Shown piece by piece: positions 7,889 through 16,307 of a stretch of DNA of 39,311 bases. This DNA comes from Sorangium cellulosum. GTDB lineage: Bacteria; Myxococcota_A; Polyangia; Polyangiales; Polyangiaceae. The position numbers and the translations under genes were made by a program. Positions within the stretch are counted from its first letter, which is position 1. Each line of letters starts with the position of its first letter. The notes under the pieces are model-generated. The model saw nothing but the letters and a program-made list of their open reading frames with translations, was not told the DNA's origin and searched no databases. The stretch lies in contig NZ_JEMA01001049.1 of the NCBI RefSeq assembly GCF_001589285.1, positions 653-39,963 on the forward strand, in the 5' to 3' direction.

Positions 7889-8773
7889 GTGAAGCTATTC
7901 GATCCTCATATTCACATGACATCGCGCACGACGGACGACTACCAGGCGATGGCGGCCGCCGGCATCGTCGCCGTCCTCGAGCCCGCGTTCTGGCTCGGCC
8001 AGCCAAGGACACACGTCGGCACGTTCGAGGACTACTTCGCGTCCCTGCTCGGCTGGGAGCGCTTCCGGGCCAGCCAGTTCGGCATCCGCCACCTCTGCAC
8101 CCTGGCGCTCAACCCGAAGGAGGCCAACAACCCCCGCGTGGCACAGGGCGTCATCGACCTCTTGCCGCGCTACCTCGACAAGGAGGGCGTGGTCGCGGTC
8201 GGCGAGATCGGGTTCGATGACATGACGCCGGAGGAGGAGAAGTACTTCGCCCAGCAGGTCGAGCTCGCGAGAGCGCACGATCTCCCCATCCTCGTGCACA
8301 CGCCGCACCGCGACAAGAAGCGCGGCACCGAGCGGACGCTCGCGCTGGTGCGGGAGCTTCGATTCCCGGAAGAGCGCGTGCTCGTCGACCACAACAACGA
8401 GGAAACGCTGCCGCTCGTGCTCGCGACCGGCTGCTGGGCCGGTCACTCCATCTACCCGAACACGAAGATGGACGAGGACCGGATGGTCGCGCTGGTCAAG
8501 AAGTACGGCGCGGAGCGGATCCTGATCAACAGCGCGGCGGACTGGGGCGTGAGCGATCCCCTGAAGGTGCCGAAGACGGCGGCGCGGATGCGCGAGAACG
8601 GGATCGCCGACGAGGTGATCGAGCGGATCGTGTGGAAGAACCCGCTCGCCTTCTTTGCCCAGAGCGGTCGTCTCGATCTGACGGAGTTCGGCGAGACGCC
8701 CGCCGTGGACCAGCGCGCGTTGTTCGAGGGCAATTCGGTCTTGCGGGGGCAGACCCCCTTCGTGCAGAGCTGA
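7889..8773 (+). CDS. eboB: TatD-family metal-dependent hydrolase EboB
   Basis: The product has 294 residues from a GTG with a good ribosome binding site. It is a TIM-barrel amidohydrolase of TatD type. All expected metal-ligand positions can be seen: HIH (H7, H9), E106 in VGEIGFDD, H137 in LVHTPH, H168 in VDHNNEE and D218 in NSAADWG. The C-terminal IVWKNPLAFFAQSGR helix is also typical. TatD proteins are hydrolases or nucleases, while the EboB branch is specific to ebo clusters and its substrate is unknown. It follows eboA by 23 bp and precedes eboF by 12 bp, so the three genes probably form one transcript. Confidence 0.9.
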   Translation: MKLFDPHIHMTSRTTDDYQAMAAAGIVAVLEPAFWLGQPRTHVGTFEDYFASLLGWERFRASQFGIRHLCTLALNPKEANNPRVAQGVIDLLPRYLDKEGVVAVGEIGFDDMTPEEEKYFAQQVELARAHDLPILVHTPHRDKKRGTERTLALVRELRFPEERVLVDHNNEETLPLVLATGCWAGHSIYPNTKMDEDRMVALVKKYGAERILINSAADWGVSDPLKVPKTAARMRENGIADEVIERIVWKNPLAFFAQSGRLDLTEFGETPAVDQRALFEGNSVLRGQTPFVQS

Positions 8774-8785
8774 ACGAGCAGACCC

Positions 8786-10159
8786 ATGCACCGCACCGTC
8801 GTCCTCAACGTTGTCGGCCTCACCGGCGAGCTCCTCGGCGACGCCACGCCCAACCTTCAGCGGCTCGCTCGCGAAGGCGCCATGCGTCCCCTGCAGACCG
8901 TGCTGCCAGCGGTCACGTGCACGGTCCAGTCGACCTTCACGACAGGTCTCCTCCCGAGCGATCACGGCTGCGTCGCGAACGGCTGGTACTTTCGCGACAT
9001 CGCCGAGGTGAACCTGTGGCGCCAGGCGAACCAGCTCGTGGCGGGGGAGAAGATCTGGGAGGCTGCGCGCCGGCGCGATCCGACGTTCACCTGTGCCAAG
9101 CTGTTCTGGTGGTACAACATGTACAGCTCGGCAGACTACGCTGTGACGCCGAGGCCGATCTACTGGGCGGACGGGCTCAAGCTGCCGGACATCTACACCG
9201 AGCCGGCGTCGCTCCGCGATGAGCTCGTCTTCCGACTGGGTGAGTTCCCTCTGTTCAACTTCTGGGGGCCGAACGCGGATATCCGATCGACCGAGTGGAT
9301 CGCGCGGTGCGCGCGCCACGTGTACGACACGCGACGGCCGACGTTGACGTTGGTCTACCTCCCGCATCTCGATTACAACCTGCAACGGCTAGGGCCGGAT
9401 CACCCGGCGATCAAGGATGATCTCCGCGCCGTGGACGCCGTGTGCGGGGAGCTCATCGACCATGTGCGCAAGGACGGGGCGCGGGTGATCGTCCTGTCCG
9501 AGTACGGCATCACGCCGGTGTCCGGGGTGGTGCACATCAACCGAGCGCTCCGAGAGCAGGGCCTTCTACGCGTCCGGATCGAGCGTGGGCTTGAGAAACT
9601 CGACGCCGGCGCGTCAGATGCCTTCGCTGTGGCGGACCATCAGGTGGCGCATGTCTATGTGCGTCGTCCGGAGCGCGTTCGAGAGGTGAGGTCGCTCCTT
9701 GAGAGCCTGCCCGGAGTGGACTTCGTTCTCGACGCTGACGGCAAGCGTTCTGCCGGGCTGGATCACCCACGATCGGGCGAGCTTGTCGCGGTCTCCCGAG
9801 AAGACCGGTGGTTTAGTTACTACTACTGGCTTGATGATGAGAAGGCCCCAGAGTTCGCCAGGACCGTCGATATTCACCGCAAGCCCGGGTACGATCCGGT
9901 GGAGTTGTTCGCTGATCCGGCCCTGCGGGTCCTGCCGGCCAGCGTCGCCTGGAGACTGCTCAAGAAGAAGCTAGGCTTCCGCTATCTGATGGACGTCATC
10001 CCGCTCGAACCTATGTTGGTGCGCGGGTCTCATGGGCGGTTGCTTGGACCTCTCGAGCGGGGGCCGGTGTTCATGTCCAGTCTTGACTCAGTCGTCCTAG
10101 CCGAGACGGTCCACGCTACCGATGTTGCTGAGATGGTGTTGGAACACGTCTTTGGTTGA
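8786..10159 (+). CDS. eboF: AlkP-superfamily (NPP-like) protein EboF
   Basis: This 457-residue protein resembles nucleotide pyrophosphatase/phosphodiesterases. The nucleophile region is LPAVTCTVQSTFTTG (Thr at about 44-48), followed by SDHGCVANGWYF; D196 and H206 lie in LPHLDYNLQRLGPDHP, and a late His (H416) in GSHGRL. Two usual metal sites are altered. The N-terminal Asp motif reads NVVGL, and the canonical SDHG pair reads SEYG at 238-241. The enzyme may therefore bind fewer metals or act differently from standard NPPs. Whether this holds for the whole EboF branch cannot be judged here. No signal peptide is visible. It ends 10 bp from the convergent lipoprotein gene, and base composition falls in its 3' part (one sampled line at 9781-9840 is 52% GC). 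Confidence 0.85.
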   Translation: MHRTVVLNVVGLTGELLGDATPNLQRLAREGAMRPLQTVLPAVTCTVQSTFTTGLLPSDHGCVANGWYFRDIAEVNLWRQANQLVAGEKIWEAARRRDPTFTCAKLFWWYNMYSSADYAVTPRPIYWADGLKLPDIYTEPASLRDELVFRLGEFPLFNFWGPNADIRSTEWIARCARHVYDTRRPTLTLVYLPHLDYNLQRLGPDHPAIKDDLRAVDAVCGELIDHVRKDGARVIVLSEYGITPVSGVVHINRALREQGLLRVRIERGLEKLDAGASDAFAVADHQVAHVYVRRPERVREVRSLLESLPGVDFVLDADGKRSAGLDHPRSGELVAVSREDRWFSYYYWLDDEKAPEFARTVDIHRKPGYDPVELFADPALRVLPASVAWRLLKKKLGFRYLMDVIPLEPMLVRGSHGRLLGPLERGPVFMSSLDSVVLAETVHATDVAEMVLEHVFG

Positions 10160-10169
10160 CCTGTGATGT

Positions 10170-11837
10170 TCAATTTCCGAGCTTTGCAATAAAGTAAGAG
10201 TGTTCGCCTGTTCGCTGTGGACCGGTTCCGAAGTCGATGGTTGCTGCGGTCGCGCCTCCTGGGTAGACTACTCGTCCTGAGATGATGCTTTCGCCGCTGA
10301 GATCTGTTTCTGCAACCACTGATGTCACTGAGTGAGCTGAGGAGGCCGGAAGCCACCTCTTCCAGATCGTTCTCCCTTCGGGGCTCAGCTTGATGGCCAG
10401 CGCAGAGGGAAAATCTCCCAAGGTCAGTACCTCGTTGTCGTCGATCCGTAGGCTGTAACTCGCCTGGCCGAAGAGCGTGACGTTGTTGAGAGGGTCGGCG
10501 CTGAGGCTTGACATCGTGATCTGCCCGAGGAATCCCCGGCTCCATCTGTGGATCCCTGCGATGTCGAACTGCACCGCGAAGGTCATCTGGCTCCAATCTG
10601 GAAGCGCGCCGCCTCCAAAGTCGACAGGATGTTCGTAAGTGCCTGTTATAGAGGTGTTGCCGAGCGCGTCGATGCTCAGGGCAGATGGCCGAGCGTTGGT
10701 GAAGCTACGTGCCCAGGTAGGCTTCCCGGTACTGTCGATCCTGGCGAGATACATTCCATCGTCTACGGTTGACGAGAAGTTCCCAAACTCTATACCTTGC
10801 GTGAAGGTTCCTGTGATGATGGCGCTGCCGCTTGAGTGGGTGGCGACGTCAGCTGCGCTGTCGTTTCCTGGGCCCCCGAATCGTCTTGACCAGCCGCCAT
10901 CTGTTGCGCTCCAGGAACCGGTGCTCCCGTTCATCCTCGCGATGTAAATGTCGTATGTGTCCGTGGGGTACGTGCGGAAAGTAACGTCATCGAACTGGAT
11001 GGTCCCAGCAAAGCCTCCAGCGATGAACACGTCGCCGTCCGGGGTGCAACTTACCTTCGGGTTACCTGTAAGAAGACCGGATTCGCTCTCCGGAGACGCG
11101 TGAATGCCTCTGCTCCACACATGGGATCCATTGTCGTCGAACTTTGCTACGAATATGCCGGCGCCGATGTCGCGGTCGCCAAGGTTGATGCTGCCGCTAT
11201 TGATTCCGGCGAAGATTACGTTGCCTGAACCGTCGACGCACGTAGAGGTCGCCGCCTGATTCATCTCGTCGCCGAACTGGCGGCTCCAGCGATGATTCCC
11301 GGTGCTGTCGAGCGAGGCGATGAACGCATCGAGGTTGGAGTCCTCGATCCGGTTGGCGCTGATGAGTGGATCTGTGCCGAATTGCACCGTGTCCTTGAAT
11401 TCTCCTGCCGCGAAGATGTTGCCCTTGTTGTTGGCGGATATCGAGGTAATGCGTGTCGCGGGGTTGGTCGCGTGACCCACCCTGGACCATATCGTGCAGT
11501 CGAATCCGTCGCAGTTCTCGTCTTCGGTGGAGGCGCAGCTCTCTTGCCGCGGTAGCACCTCGTCCTGGCAGGCGCCCCACATCTCACCACTGCTGTCGCA
11601 CGTCCGTATCCCGGAGCTGCACAGCCCCACCCCTGCAGTGCCGGACGGACCGCCGTAACATTCCTCCGACATGTCAGGACGGCAGGAGGCCGTGGCGTCA
11701 TCCCCGCCCGAGCTCTGGCCTCCCGAAGCAGGTGCGTCCTCGAAGTCGTCGAGCCCCAGAATCAATCCGCACCCGGATCCGGCAGAGATGAGCGCCAGCA
11801 AGCTCGCTTGTATCATTCGAGCGCGATGTGAAATCAT
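10170..11837 (-). CDS. Beta-propeller-like lipoprotein with Cys-rich module
   Basis: The product has about 555 residues from the ATG at 11837, chosen because GGAGG lies 9 nt upstream and a lipoprotein signal follows (MISHRAR, hydrophobic core, SGCGLILGLDDFED). After the signal comes a Cys-rich module of ~60 residues (about 50-115) with CYGGPSGTAGVGLC, TC and DENCDGFDC, a pattern seen in many Sorangium surface proteins. The rest is built of ~60-residue repeats with the theme WSR.FG…DxxGNxxxxGxF.gtidFG, like SBBP-type beta-propellers. Sampled lines run 55-63% GC against about 75-80% in eboA and eboE. It sits between the two ebo arms, in the direction of eboDEC. The function is unknown. Confidence 0.8.
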   Translation of the reverse strand: MISHRARMIQASLLALISAGSGCGLILGLDDFEDAPASGGQSSGGDDATASCRPDMSEECYGGPSGTAGVGLCSSGIRTCDSSGEMWGACQDEVLPRQESCASTEDENCDGFDCTIWSRVGHATNPATRITSISANNKGNIFAAGEFKDTVQFGTDPLISANRIEDSNLDAFIASLDSTGNHRWSRQFGDEMNQAATSTCVDGSGNVIFAGINSGSINLGDRDIGAGIFVAKFDDNGSHVWSRGIHASPESESGLLTGNPKVSCTPDGDVFIAGGFAGTIQFDDVTFRTYPTDTYDIYIARMNGSTGSWSATDGGWSRRFGGPGNDSAADVATHSSGSAIITGTFTQGIEFGNFSSTVDDGMYLARIDSTGKPTWARSFTNARPSALSIDALGNTSITGTYEHPVDFGGGALPDWSQMTFAVQFDIAGIHRWSRGFLGQITMSSLSADPLNNVTLFGQASYSLRIDDNEVLTLGDFPSALAIKLSPEGRTIWKRWLPASSAHSVTSVVAETDLSGESIISGRVVYPGGATAATIDFGTGPQRTGEHSYFIAKLGN

Positions 11838-11846
11838 GTGCGTGTG

Positions 11847-11851
11847 CCTCC
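11847..11851 (-). promoter_or_regulatory. Shine-Dalgarno site setting the lipoprotein start
   Basis: GGAGG on the minus strand lies 9 nt before the ATG at 11837. It favours this start over an upstream ATG at 11897. Confidence 0.6.
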
Positions 11852-11931
11852 AGTGGCTCGACGTGCTCTCCCGAAGAACGGGGTGATGCTTCATCAAGTG
11901 AAGGGCGCAAGGCCGCCCTCTCGTCTCTCCC

Positions 11932-12819
11932 TCACGTCCCCTTGACCACCCGCTGCAACGCCAGCGTCAGCGGGAACCCCAGCATCGCCAGCGCCGCCGC
12001 GCCGCCGGCCCCAGGCGCGCCCGTCCTCGCGATGAGCACCGCGTCGAGCAGCGAGATCCCCGCGATGAGCGTCACCACGGCGCGCGGGATCCGGTCCTTC
12101 CGCGCCCCCCGGAGCAGCCTGACCGCGTGGATCACGCAGCCGGCGAGCGCCCCGTAGGCGACGATCCCCATCATCCCCGTGAGCGGGGTCCCCATCGTAT
12201 AGAGAAACGGCACCGCCATGAAGCCGAGCGCCCACAGGCCGCGGACCGCCAGCAGGTTCTCCTGCTTCGCGATCGCCGTCAGGCCGATCAGGTAGAAGAG
12301 CAGCGCCATCCCCCCGCCGAACAGCGCGATCCCGAGCTGCCCGCCGGCCGCGAGCGCCGCCGTCACATAGACCAGCACGCGGCACAGCCCCATGAGCGCC
12401 GGGCTCAGCGGATTGCCCTTGTGCCAGGCGTCGTACAGCACGATCGCCCCCGCGAGCAGCGCGCTCGCCACGGCCGGCGCCGCGCCCCGGCTCTCCGCGT
12501 ACCCATGGCCGCCGACGATCAGCACCCCCGCGCCGAGCAAGCCATACCCCACCGCGAACACCTCGCGGGCGCTCACGAGGCCGGACGGGATCGGCCGCTC
12601 CGGGCGCTCGCGCGCGTCGATCTCCCGATCGAACGCGTCGTTCAGGAACATCCCACCCACGTACATCAGCGACACCGCCAGCCCCACGAGCGCCGCCTCG
12701 CGCGCGCGAAGGCCGGCCCCCGACAGGGCCATGCCGCAAAGCACGTTCGTCCAGACCGTGGGCAGGTTCGAGACGCGGCCGAGCCGCAGATACACCCGCG
12801 CGCGTGACGTCATCGTCAT
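11932..12819 (-). CDS. eboC: UbiA-like prenyltransferase EboC
   Basis: This 295-residue integral membrane protein has about eight or nine hydrophobic segments. The first Asp motif of UbiA enzymes is intact, NDAFDREIDARERPERP (D61, D64, D68), with GRVSNLPTVWTNVL before it. The second motif is the EboC form YDAWHKGNPLSP (D130) rather than the classical DxxxD. UbiA enzymes attach prenyl chains to aromatic or other acceptors at the membrane; the EboC substrate is not known. The ATG overlaps the eboE stop as ATGA, so translation is probably coupled. A small 6-bp hairpin at 11902-11919 lies just past the stop. It is the last gene of the minus-strand ebo arm. Confidence 0.9.
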   Translation of the reverse strand: MTMTSRARVYLRLGRVSNLPTVWTNVLCGMALSGAGLRAREAALVGLAVSLMYVGGMFLNDAFDREIDARERPERPIPSGLVSAREVFAVGYGLLGAGVLIVGGHGYAESRGAAPAVASALLAGAIVLYDAWHKGNPLSPALMGLCRVLVYVTAALAAGGQLGIALFGGGMALLFYLIGLTAIAKQENLLAVRGLWALGFMAVPFLYTMGTPLTGMMGIVAYGALAGCVIHAVRLLRGARKDRIPRAVVTLIAGISLLDAVLIARTGAPGAGGAAALAMLGFPLTLALQRVVKGT

Positions 12820-14225
12820 GCTCCTTCTCCGCCAGCCGCACCGACGCCAGCGCCGGCGTCATCGCCCGCGCCCGCTCCGCCGCCCACCATCCGCTCCTCC
12901 ACCCAGCGGAGCTCCCTGGAGACCGCCTCGACCACGCCCCCGCGCCGCTGGTCCTCCGGAAGGACATCCCACGTGTAGGTCTCGACCTCGAGGTGCTGCG
13001 TCGCTGGCCGCTCGCTCAGGTGCGACAGCAGCGCCGCCAGCTCCGGCTGCGTCGTCCCGAGCGCTCCCTCGATCCCCCGGAAGATCGGCACATGGAAGTG
13101 GACGCGCCACTCCTCCGGCCGCTCCTCCGGCGCTGCCGCCCGCGCGCCCTCGAGCGCAGCCAGCGCCTCGGGCAGATCCAGGTAGCGAACGAGCTCGCCC
13201 CCGCCGCCGCCCGCGCCGCCGCGCCGCTCGACCACCTGGTGCAGGTACACGACGTCCTCCGCGTAGGCGCGCAGCCTCGCCATCGTCGCCGGATCGCGCT
13301 CCGCCACGCGCGCGCGCAGCCCGGCGCTGAGCTGCACCTTGTGCACGCCGATGCCCGCCGCGCGGAGCGCCGCGAGCGACGCGGGCGCGTCCTCGAACTC
13401 GACCGCCATGTGGCAGGCGTCGAAGCAGAGGCCGAGGTGCGCCCGCAGCGCCTCCTCCGCGTCCGGCAGGCTCATCCCTGTCAGCGCCGAGAGCTCCCGC
13501 GCGCGCTCCCGCGCGAACACGTGCCCGGTGAAGAAGGCGATCGCCTCGGGCGTCGTCTCGAGGAAACAGCACGGCTCCGGCTCGAGCGCGAGCGCGATCC
13601 GCTTGCCCGTGCGGCGGTGAACGTCGACGAGGTGCGCGGCGTGCCTCACCAGCCGTCGCGCCATCGCCTCCGCGTCGTCGGGCGCGCGCACCCGCGGCCT
13701 GAAGGCGCCGGGCACGGTGCTGACGCTGCCCATCAGGCCCTCCTCGGCCGGCAGCAGCGCGGCGAGGAGCGTCGCCAGGAGATCGCTGTAGGCGAGGCGC
13801 TCCTCGTCGAGCCAGTCGGGCAGGTACACGCGCTCCTTCACCGGCGCGCCATGGAACCGGCCATAGGGGAAGCCGTTCAGCGTGAACACGTAGAGGCCGT
13901 TCCGCGCGAGGAAATCGCGGAACGCCTCGAGCTCCGCCGGCGCGGCGAGCTCCGCGGCCGCCCTCGCCGAGAGCCGCAGCCCCACGCCGCACCGCGGGCG
14001 CTCGACGCCGCCGACGCCCGCGCCCTCTCCGTCCCGCGGCGCGCCCTCTCCATCCCGCGGCGCGCCCTCTCCGTCCCGCGGCGCGCCCTGCCGGCCGCCG
14101 GCCGCGCGCGACCAGATCGCGAGCAGGTGCGTCTCCAGGCCCTGCTTCACCTCCGCCCACGTCTCGCCCGGGTGGATGTTGGTGCAGTACGTGAGGTGCG
14201 GCGCCCCCGCGCACGCGAGCCTCAT
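12816..14225 (-). CDS. eboE: EboE, TIM-barrel metabolite traffic protein
   Basis: The product has 469 residues from the ATG at 14225, which overlaps the eboD stop as ATGA. The N-terminus HLTYCTNIHPGETW is characteristic of EboE. Later elements are LYVFTLNGFPYGRFHG, the ALEPEPCCFLET acidic strand, LCFDACHMAVEFED, VHKVQLS and VHFHVPIF, which fit a xylose-isomerase-like TIM barrel with Glu/Asp/His metal ligands. EboE is annotated in other bacteria as a metabolite traffic protein, and its reaction is unknown. Near residues 48-68 this copy carries a three-fold in-frame DGEGAPR heptapeptide repeat. The C-terminal tail is Gly/Ala-rich and probably disordered. The open frame continues upstream of 14225, but that part lies inside eboD. 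Confidence 0.9.
   Translation of the reverse strand: MRLACAGAPHLTYCTNIHPGETWAEVKQGLETHLLAIWSRAAGGRQGAPRDGEGAPRDGEGAPRDGEGAGVGGVERPRCGVGLRLSARAAAELAAPAELEAFRDFLARNGLYVFTLNGFPYGRFHGAPVKERVYLPDWLDEERLAYSDLLATLLAALLPAEEGLMGSVSTVPGAFRPRVRAPDDAEAMARRLVRHAAHLVDVHRRTGKRIALALEPEPCCFLETTPEAIAFFTGHVFARERARELSALTGMSLPDAEEALRAHLGLCFDACHMAVEFEDAPASLAALRAAGIGVHKVQLSAGLRARVAERDPATMARLRAYAEDVVYLHQVVERRGGAGGGGGELVRYLDLPEALAALEGARAAAPEERPEEWRVHFHVPIFRGIEGALGTTQPELAALLSHLSERPATQHLEVETYTWDVLPEDQRRGGVVEAVSRELRWVEERMVGGGAGAGDDAGAGVGAAGGEGA
14020..14082. repeat. Three 21-bp tandem repeats inside eboE
   Basis: Units 14020-14040, 14041-14061 and 14062-14082 are tandem 21-mers with one mismatch in the middle unit. They encode DGEGAPR three times, in frame, in a loop near the EboE N-terminus. 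Confidence 0.9.
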
Positions 14226-15445
14226 GACCGCGCCGCTCCCGCCGCGCCGGCCGCCGCGGGCGCCCCCCGCCTCCCGGCGCGCTCGCGCAGCCGCGCGATC
14301 GCCGCGACGATGTGCCGCTCCTCCATCGCGTGCACCTCCCGCGCGCGCCCGACGTCCTCGAGCAGCGTCACCGTGAGCTCGCCCCCGAGGTGCTCGCGGA
14401 ACTCGTCCAGCCCGTCGAGCACGCACAGCCGCTCGCCCCGCTCACCGCCCCCGCGCGTGAGCGCGAGCGCGTCGTCCCACAGCGCGAAGCCGAGCGCCTC
14501 GAGCGTCGAGAGCACCGCGGCCGCCGTCGCCTCGCTGCAGAGCCCGGCCAGCTCGGCGTAGACGGTGTCGATCGCGATCCCGATCGCGACCGCCTCCCCG
14601 TGACGCAGCCGGTGCCTCGTGAGCGACTCCAGCTTGTGCGCAGCCCAGTGCCCGAAATCGAGCGGCCGCGCGCTCCCGAGCTCGAACGGGTCGCCCGCTG
14701 TCGCGATGTGCTGGAGGTGGATCTCCGCCGACCGGCGCACCAGCGTCGCGAGCGGCGCGAGCGACCCCGACGCGAGCGCGGGCGCATGCTCGGTCAGCCA
14801 CGAGAACAGCCGCGCGTCCCGGATGAGCGCGACCTTCACCGCCTCCGCCATCCCGGCCACCTTGTCGCGCAAGGAAAGCGTCTCCAGGAAGCGCGGATCG
14901 ATGAGCACCGCGAACGGCGGCGCGAACGTGCCGAGCAGGTTCTTCTTCCCGAACGCGTTGACGCCGTTCTTCACGCCGACCCCCGAGTCGGCCTGGGCGA
15001 GCACCGTCGTCGGGATCCGCACGACCCGCACGCCCCGGTGCACCGTCGCCGCCGCGTAGCCGGCCATGTCGAGCACCGCTCCGCCCCCGACGATCATCAC
15101 GAACGACTGCCGATCCATCCCGAGCGCGTCGAGCCGCGCCTGCAGCGCCGCCGTCGCCGCGCCGTCGTTCTTCGACGCCTCTCCACCAGGGACGACGATC
15201 GGCTCGGCCACGAGCGAGAGCCGCTCCGCGTGCGCGCCGACGTACAGCGCGATGTCCTCCGCGATCGACGGCCAGGCCGCGGCCACGCCGCCGTCGATCA
15301 CCGGCAGCACCCGGTGCCGCCGGCGCGGCTCCCTCGCGGCGATCGCGGACGCGAGATCGGCGTTGCTCGGCGAGAAGACGCCCTCCGTGAAGTAGACAGG
15401 GTACTCGAAGGGGACCGCGATCCGTTGGACATGAAGCAGCATCAA
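14222..15445 (-). CDS. eboD: Sugar-phosphate cyclase EboD (3-dehydroquinate synthase-like)
   Basis: This 407-residue protein belongs to the sugar phosphate cyclase superfamily (DHQS, EEVS, DOIS). NAD-binding and active-site motifs are GGGAVLDMAGYAAATVHRG, RIPTTVLAQADSGVGVKNGVN and FGKKNLLGTF. Metal-ligand candidates are E201 in MAEAVKVALIRD, the HWAAH pair at 266/270 and H282 in RHGEAVAIGI. Members cyclise a C7 or C6 sugar phosphate with transient NAD oxidation and Zn2+. The ebo context makes EboD the best name rather than a shikimate-pathway or cyclitol-antibiotic enzyme. It is the first gene of eboD-eboE-eboC, divergent from the EPS export gene. The C-terminus is Ala/Gly-rich. An ATG directly follows the first ATG, so the start may be 3 bp shorter. 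Confidence 0.88.
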   Translation of the reverse strand: MMLLHVQRIAVPFEYPVYFTEGVFSPSNADLASAIAAREPRRRHRVLPVIDGGVAAAWPSIAEDIALYVGAHAERLSLVAEPIVVPGGEASKNDGAATAALQARLDALGMDRQSFVMIVGGGAVLDMAGYAAATVHRGVRVVRIPTTVLAQADSGVGVKNGVNAFGKKNLLGTFAPPFAVLIDPRFLETLSLRDKVAGMAEAVKVALIRDARLFSWLTEHAPALASGSLAPLATLVRRSAEIHLQHIATAGDPFELGSARPLDFGHWAAHKLESLTRHRLRHGEAVAIGIAIDTVYAELAGLCSEATAAAVLSTLEALGFALWDDALALTRGGGERGERLCVLDGLDEFREHLGGELTVTLLEDVGRAREVHAMEERHIVAAIARLRERAGRRGAPAAAGAAGAARS

Positions 15446-15486
15446 AGCCGAGCTTCCAGAGCGACCCTCGGGCCGTCAAGCCGGTT

Positions 15487-15518
15487 CCTCGCGAGGATCC
15501 TGCGCCTTGTCGCAGGAT
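15487..15518. promoter_or_regulatory. Palindrome and inverted repeat in the eboD / EPS divergent region
   Basis: A perfect 10-bp palindrome (15487-15496) abuts a perfect 8-bp inverted repeat with a 6-nt spacer (15497-15504 with 15511-15518). Both lie 40-70 bp upstream of eboD, in the region that must hold promoters for eboDEC and for the EPS export gene. They are operator candidates only; no clear -35/-10 pair was found in the surrounding ~215 bp. Confidence 0.4.
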
Positions 15519-15660
15519 GAAAACTTCCCCTTGGCGGCGGACGGCCTTCCTGCAATGCTGGCGCCGCTCGGTGAGGACCGCGCAACCGCGCAGCCGTACT
15601 GCCGAGATCGCCGCGATCGAAACCCCGTACTGCCTGACTTCCTCCTCGATGCAGACGCCC

Positions 15661-16305
15661 ATGGAAGGCACAGCCCGTCCCACGAAACGGTCGTTCATGA
15701 GAGGAACGCTTGTGGCGGCGGCAGGGCTCGCGCTCGCCGCGCTCTCCGCCGGGTGCTCGCCCACGTACATCTACAATCCGGCGAACTACGCGAAGGAATA
15801 CGACCCGCGTAAGCACGAGTACGTGATCGGGGTCGGCGACCAGATCCGGATCAACGTCTGGCGCATGGCCGACCTGTCGAGCGACGCGCTCGTCCGGGCC
15901 GACGGCGTCATCACGATGCCGCTCATCGGCGACGTCTTCGTCTCCGGCAAGACCCCGAGCGAGGTGCGCGAGGAGCTGAAGAAGCGGCTCTCGGAGTTCG
16001 TGAAGGACGAGACCGCCGTGATCACCGTCGCGGTGACCGGGATCAACAGCTACCGGTTCGTCGTCAGCGGCAACGTCGCGCGCGCCGGCATTTACGCCTC
16101 CAACTACTTCGTCTCCATCTCCGAGGCGCTCGCGCTCGCCGGCGGCCCCAACCAGTTCGCCTCGACGGATCAGATCCTGCTCATCCGCATGGATAGCCCC
16201 GGCAAGTTCCGGCACATCCCCGTCAACTACGACGATATCGCCTCGCGGAAGCGGCCTGAGCAGGACCTCGTGCTCAAGGCGGGCGATACCATCTTCGTGC
16301 CCTGA
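15661..16305 (+). CDS. Polysaccharide export (OPX/Wza-like) lipoprotein, short form
   Basis: The product has about 214 residues from the ATG at 15661; ATGs at 15649 and 15697 are also possible and none has a clear ribosome binding site. A lipoprotein signal ends at LSAGC. One polysaccharide export sugar-binding domain follows (EYVIGVGDQIRINVW, DGVITMPLIGDVFVSGKT), then a single SLBB-like segment (YRFVVSGNVARAGIY, ISEALALAGGPN) and a closing LKAGDTIFVP. The chain stops there. It lacks the extra domains and the C-terminal amphipathic helix with which E. coli Wza crosses the outer membrane, so a separate outer-membrane channel is expected; the beta-barrel gene at 21461-22864 is the candidate. 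Only 2 bp separate it from the flippase gene. Confidence 0.85.
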   Translation: MEGTARPTKRSFMRGTLVAAAGLALAALSAGCSPTYIYNPANYAKEYDPRKHEYVIGVGDQIRINVWRMADLSSDALVRADGVITMPLIGDVFVSGKTPSEVREELKKRLSEFVKDETAVITVAVTGINSYRFVVSGNVARAGIYASNYFVSISEALALAGGPNQFASTDQILLIRMDSPGKFRHIPVNYDDIASRKRPEQDLVLKAGDTIFVP

Positions 16306-16307
16306 TC

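Noticed and set aside
14222-15445. EboD as a shikimate-pathway DHQS or an aminocyclitol-antibiotic cyclase
   Set aside because: The motifs fit the wider superfamily, but direct coupling to eboE and eboC and the lack of cyclitol-modifying genes favour EboD.
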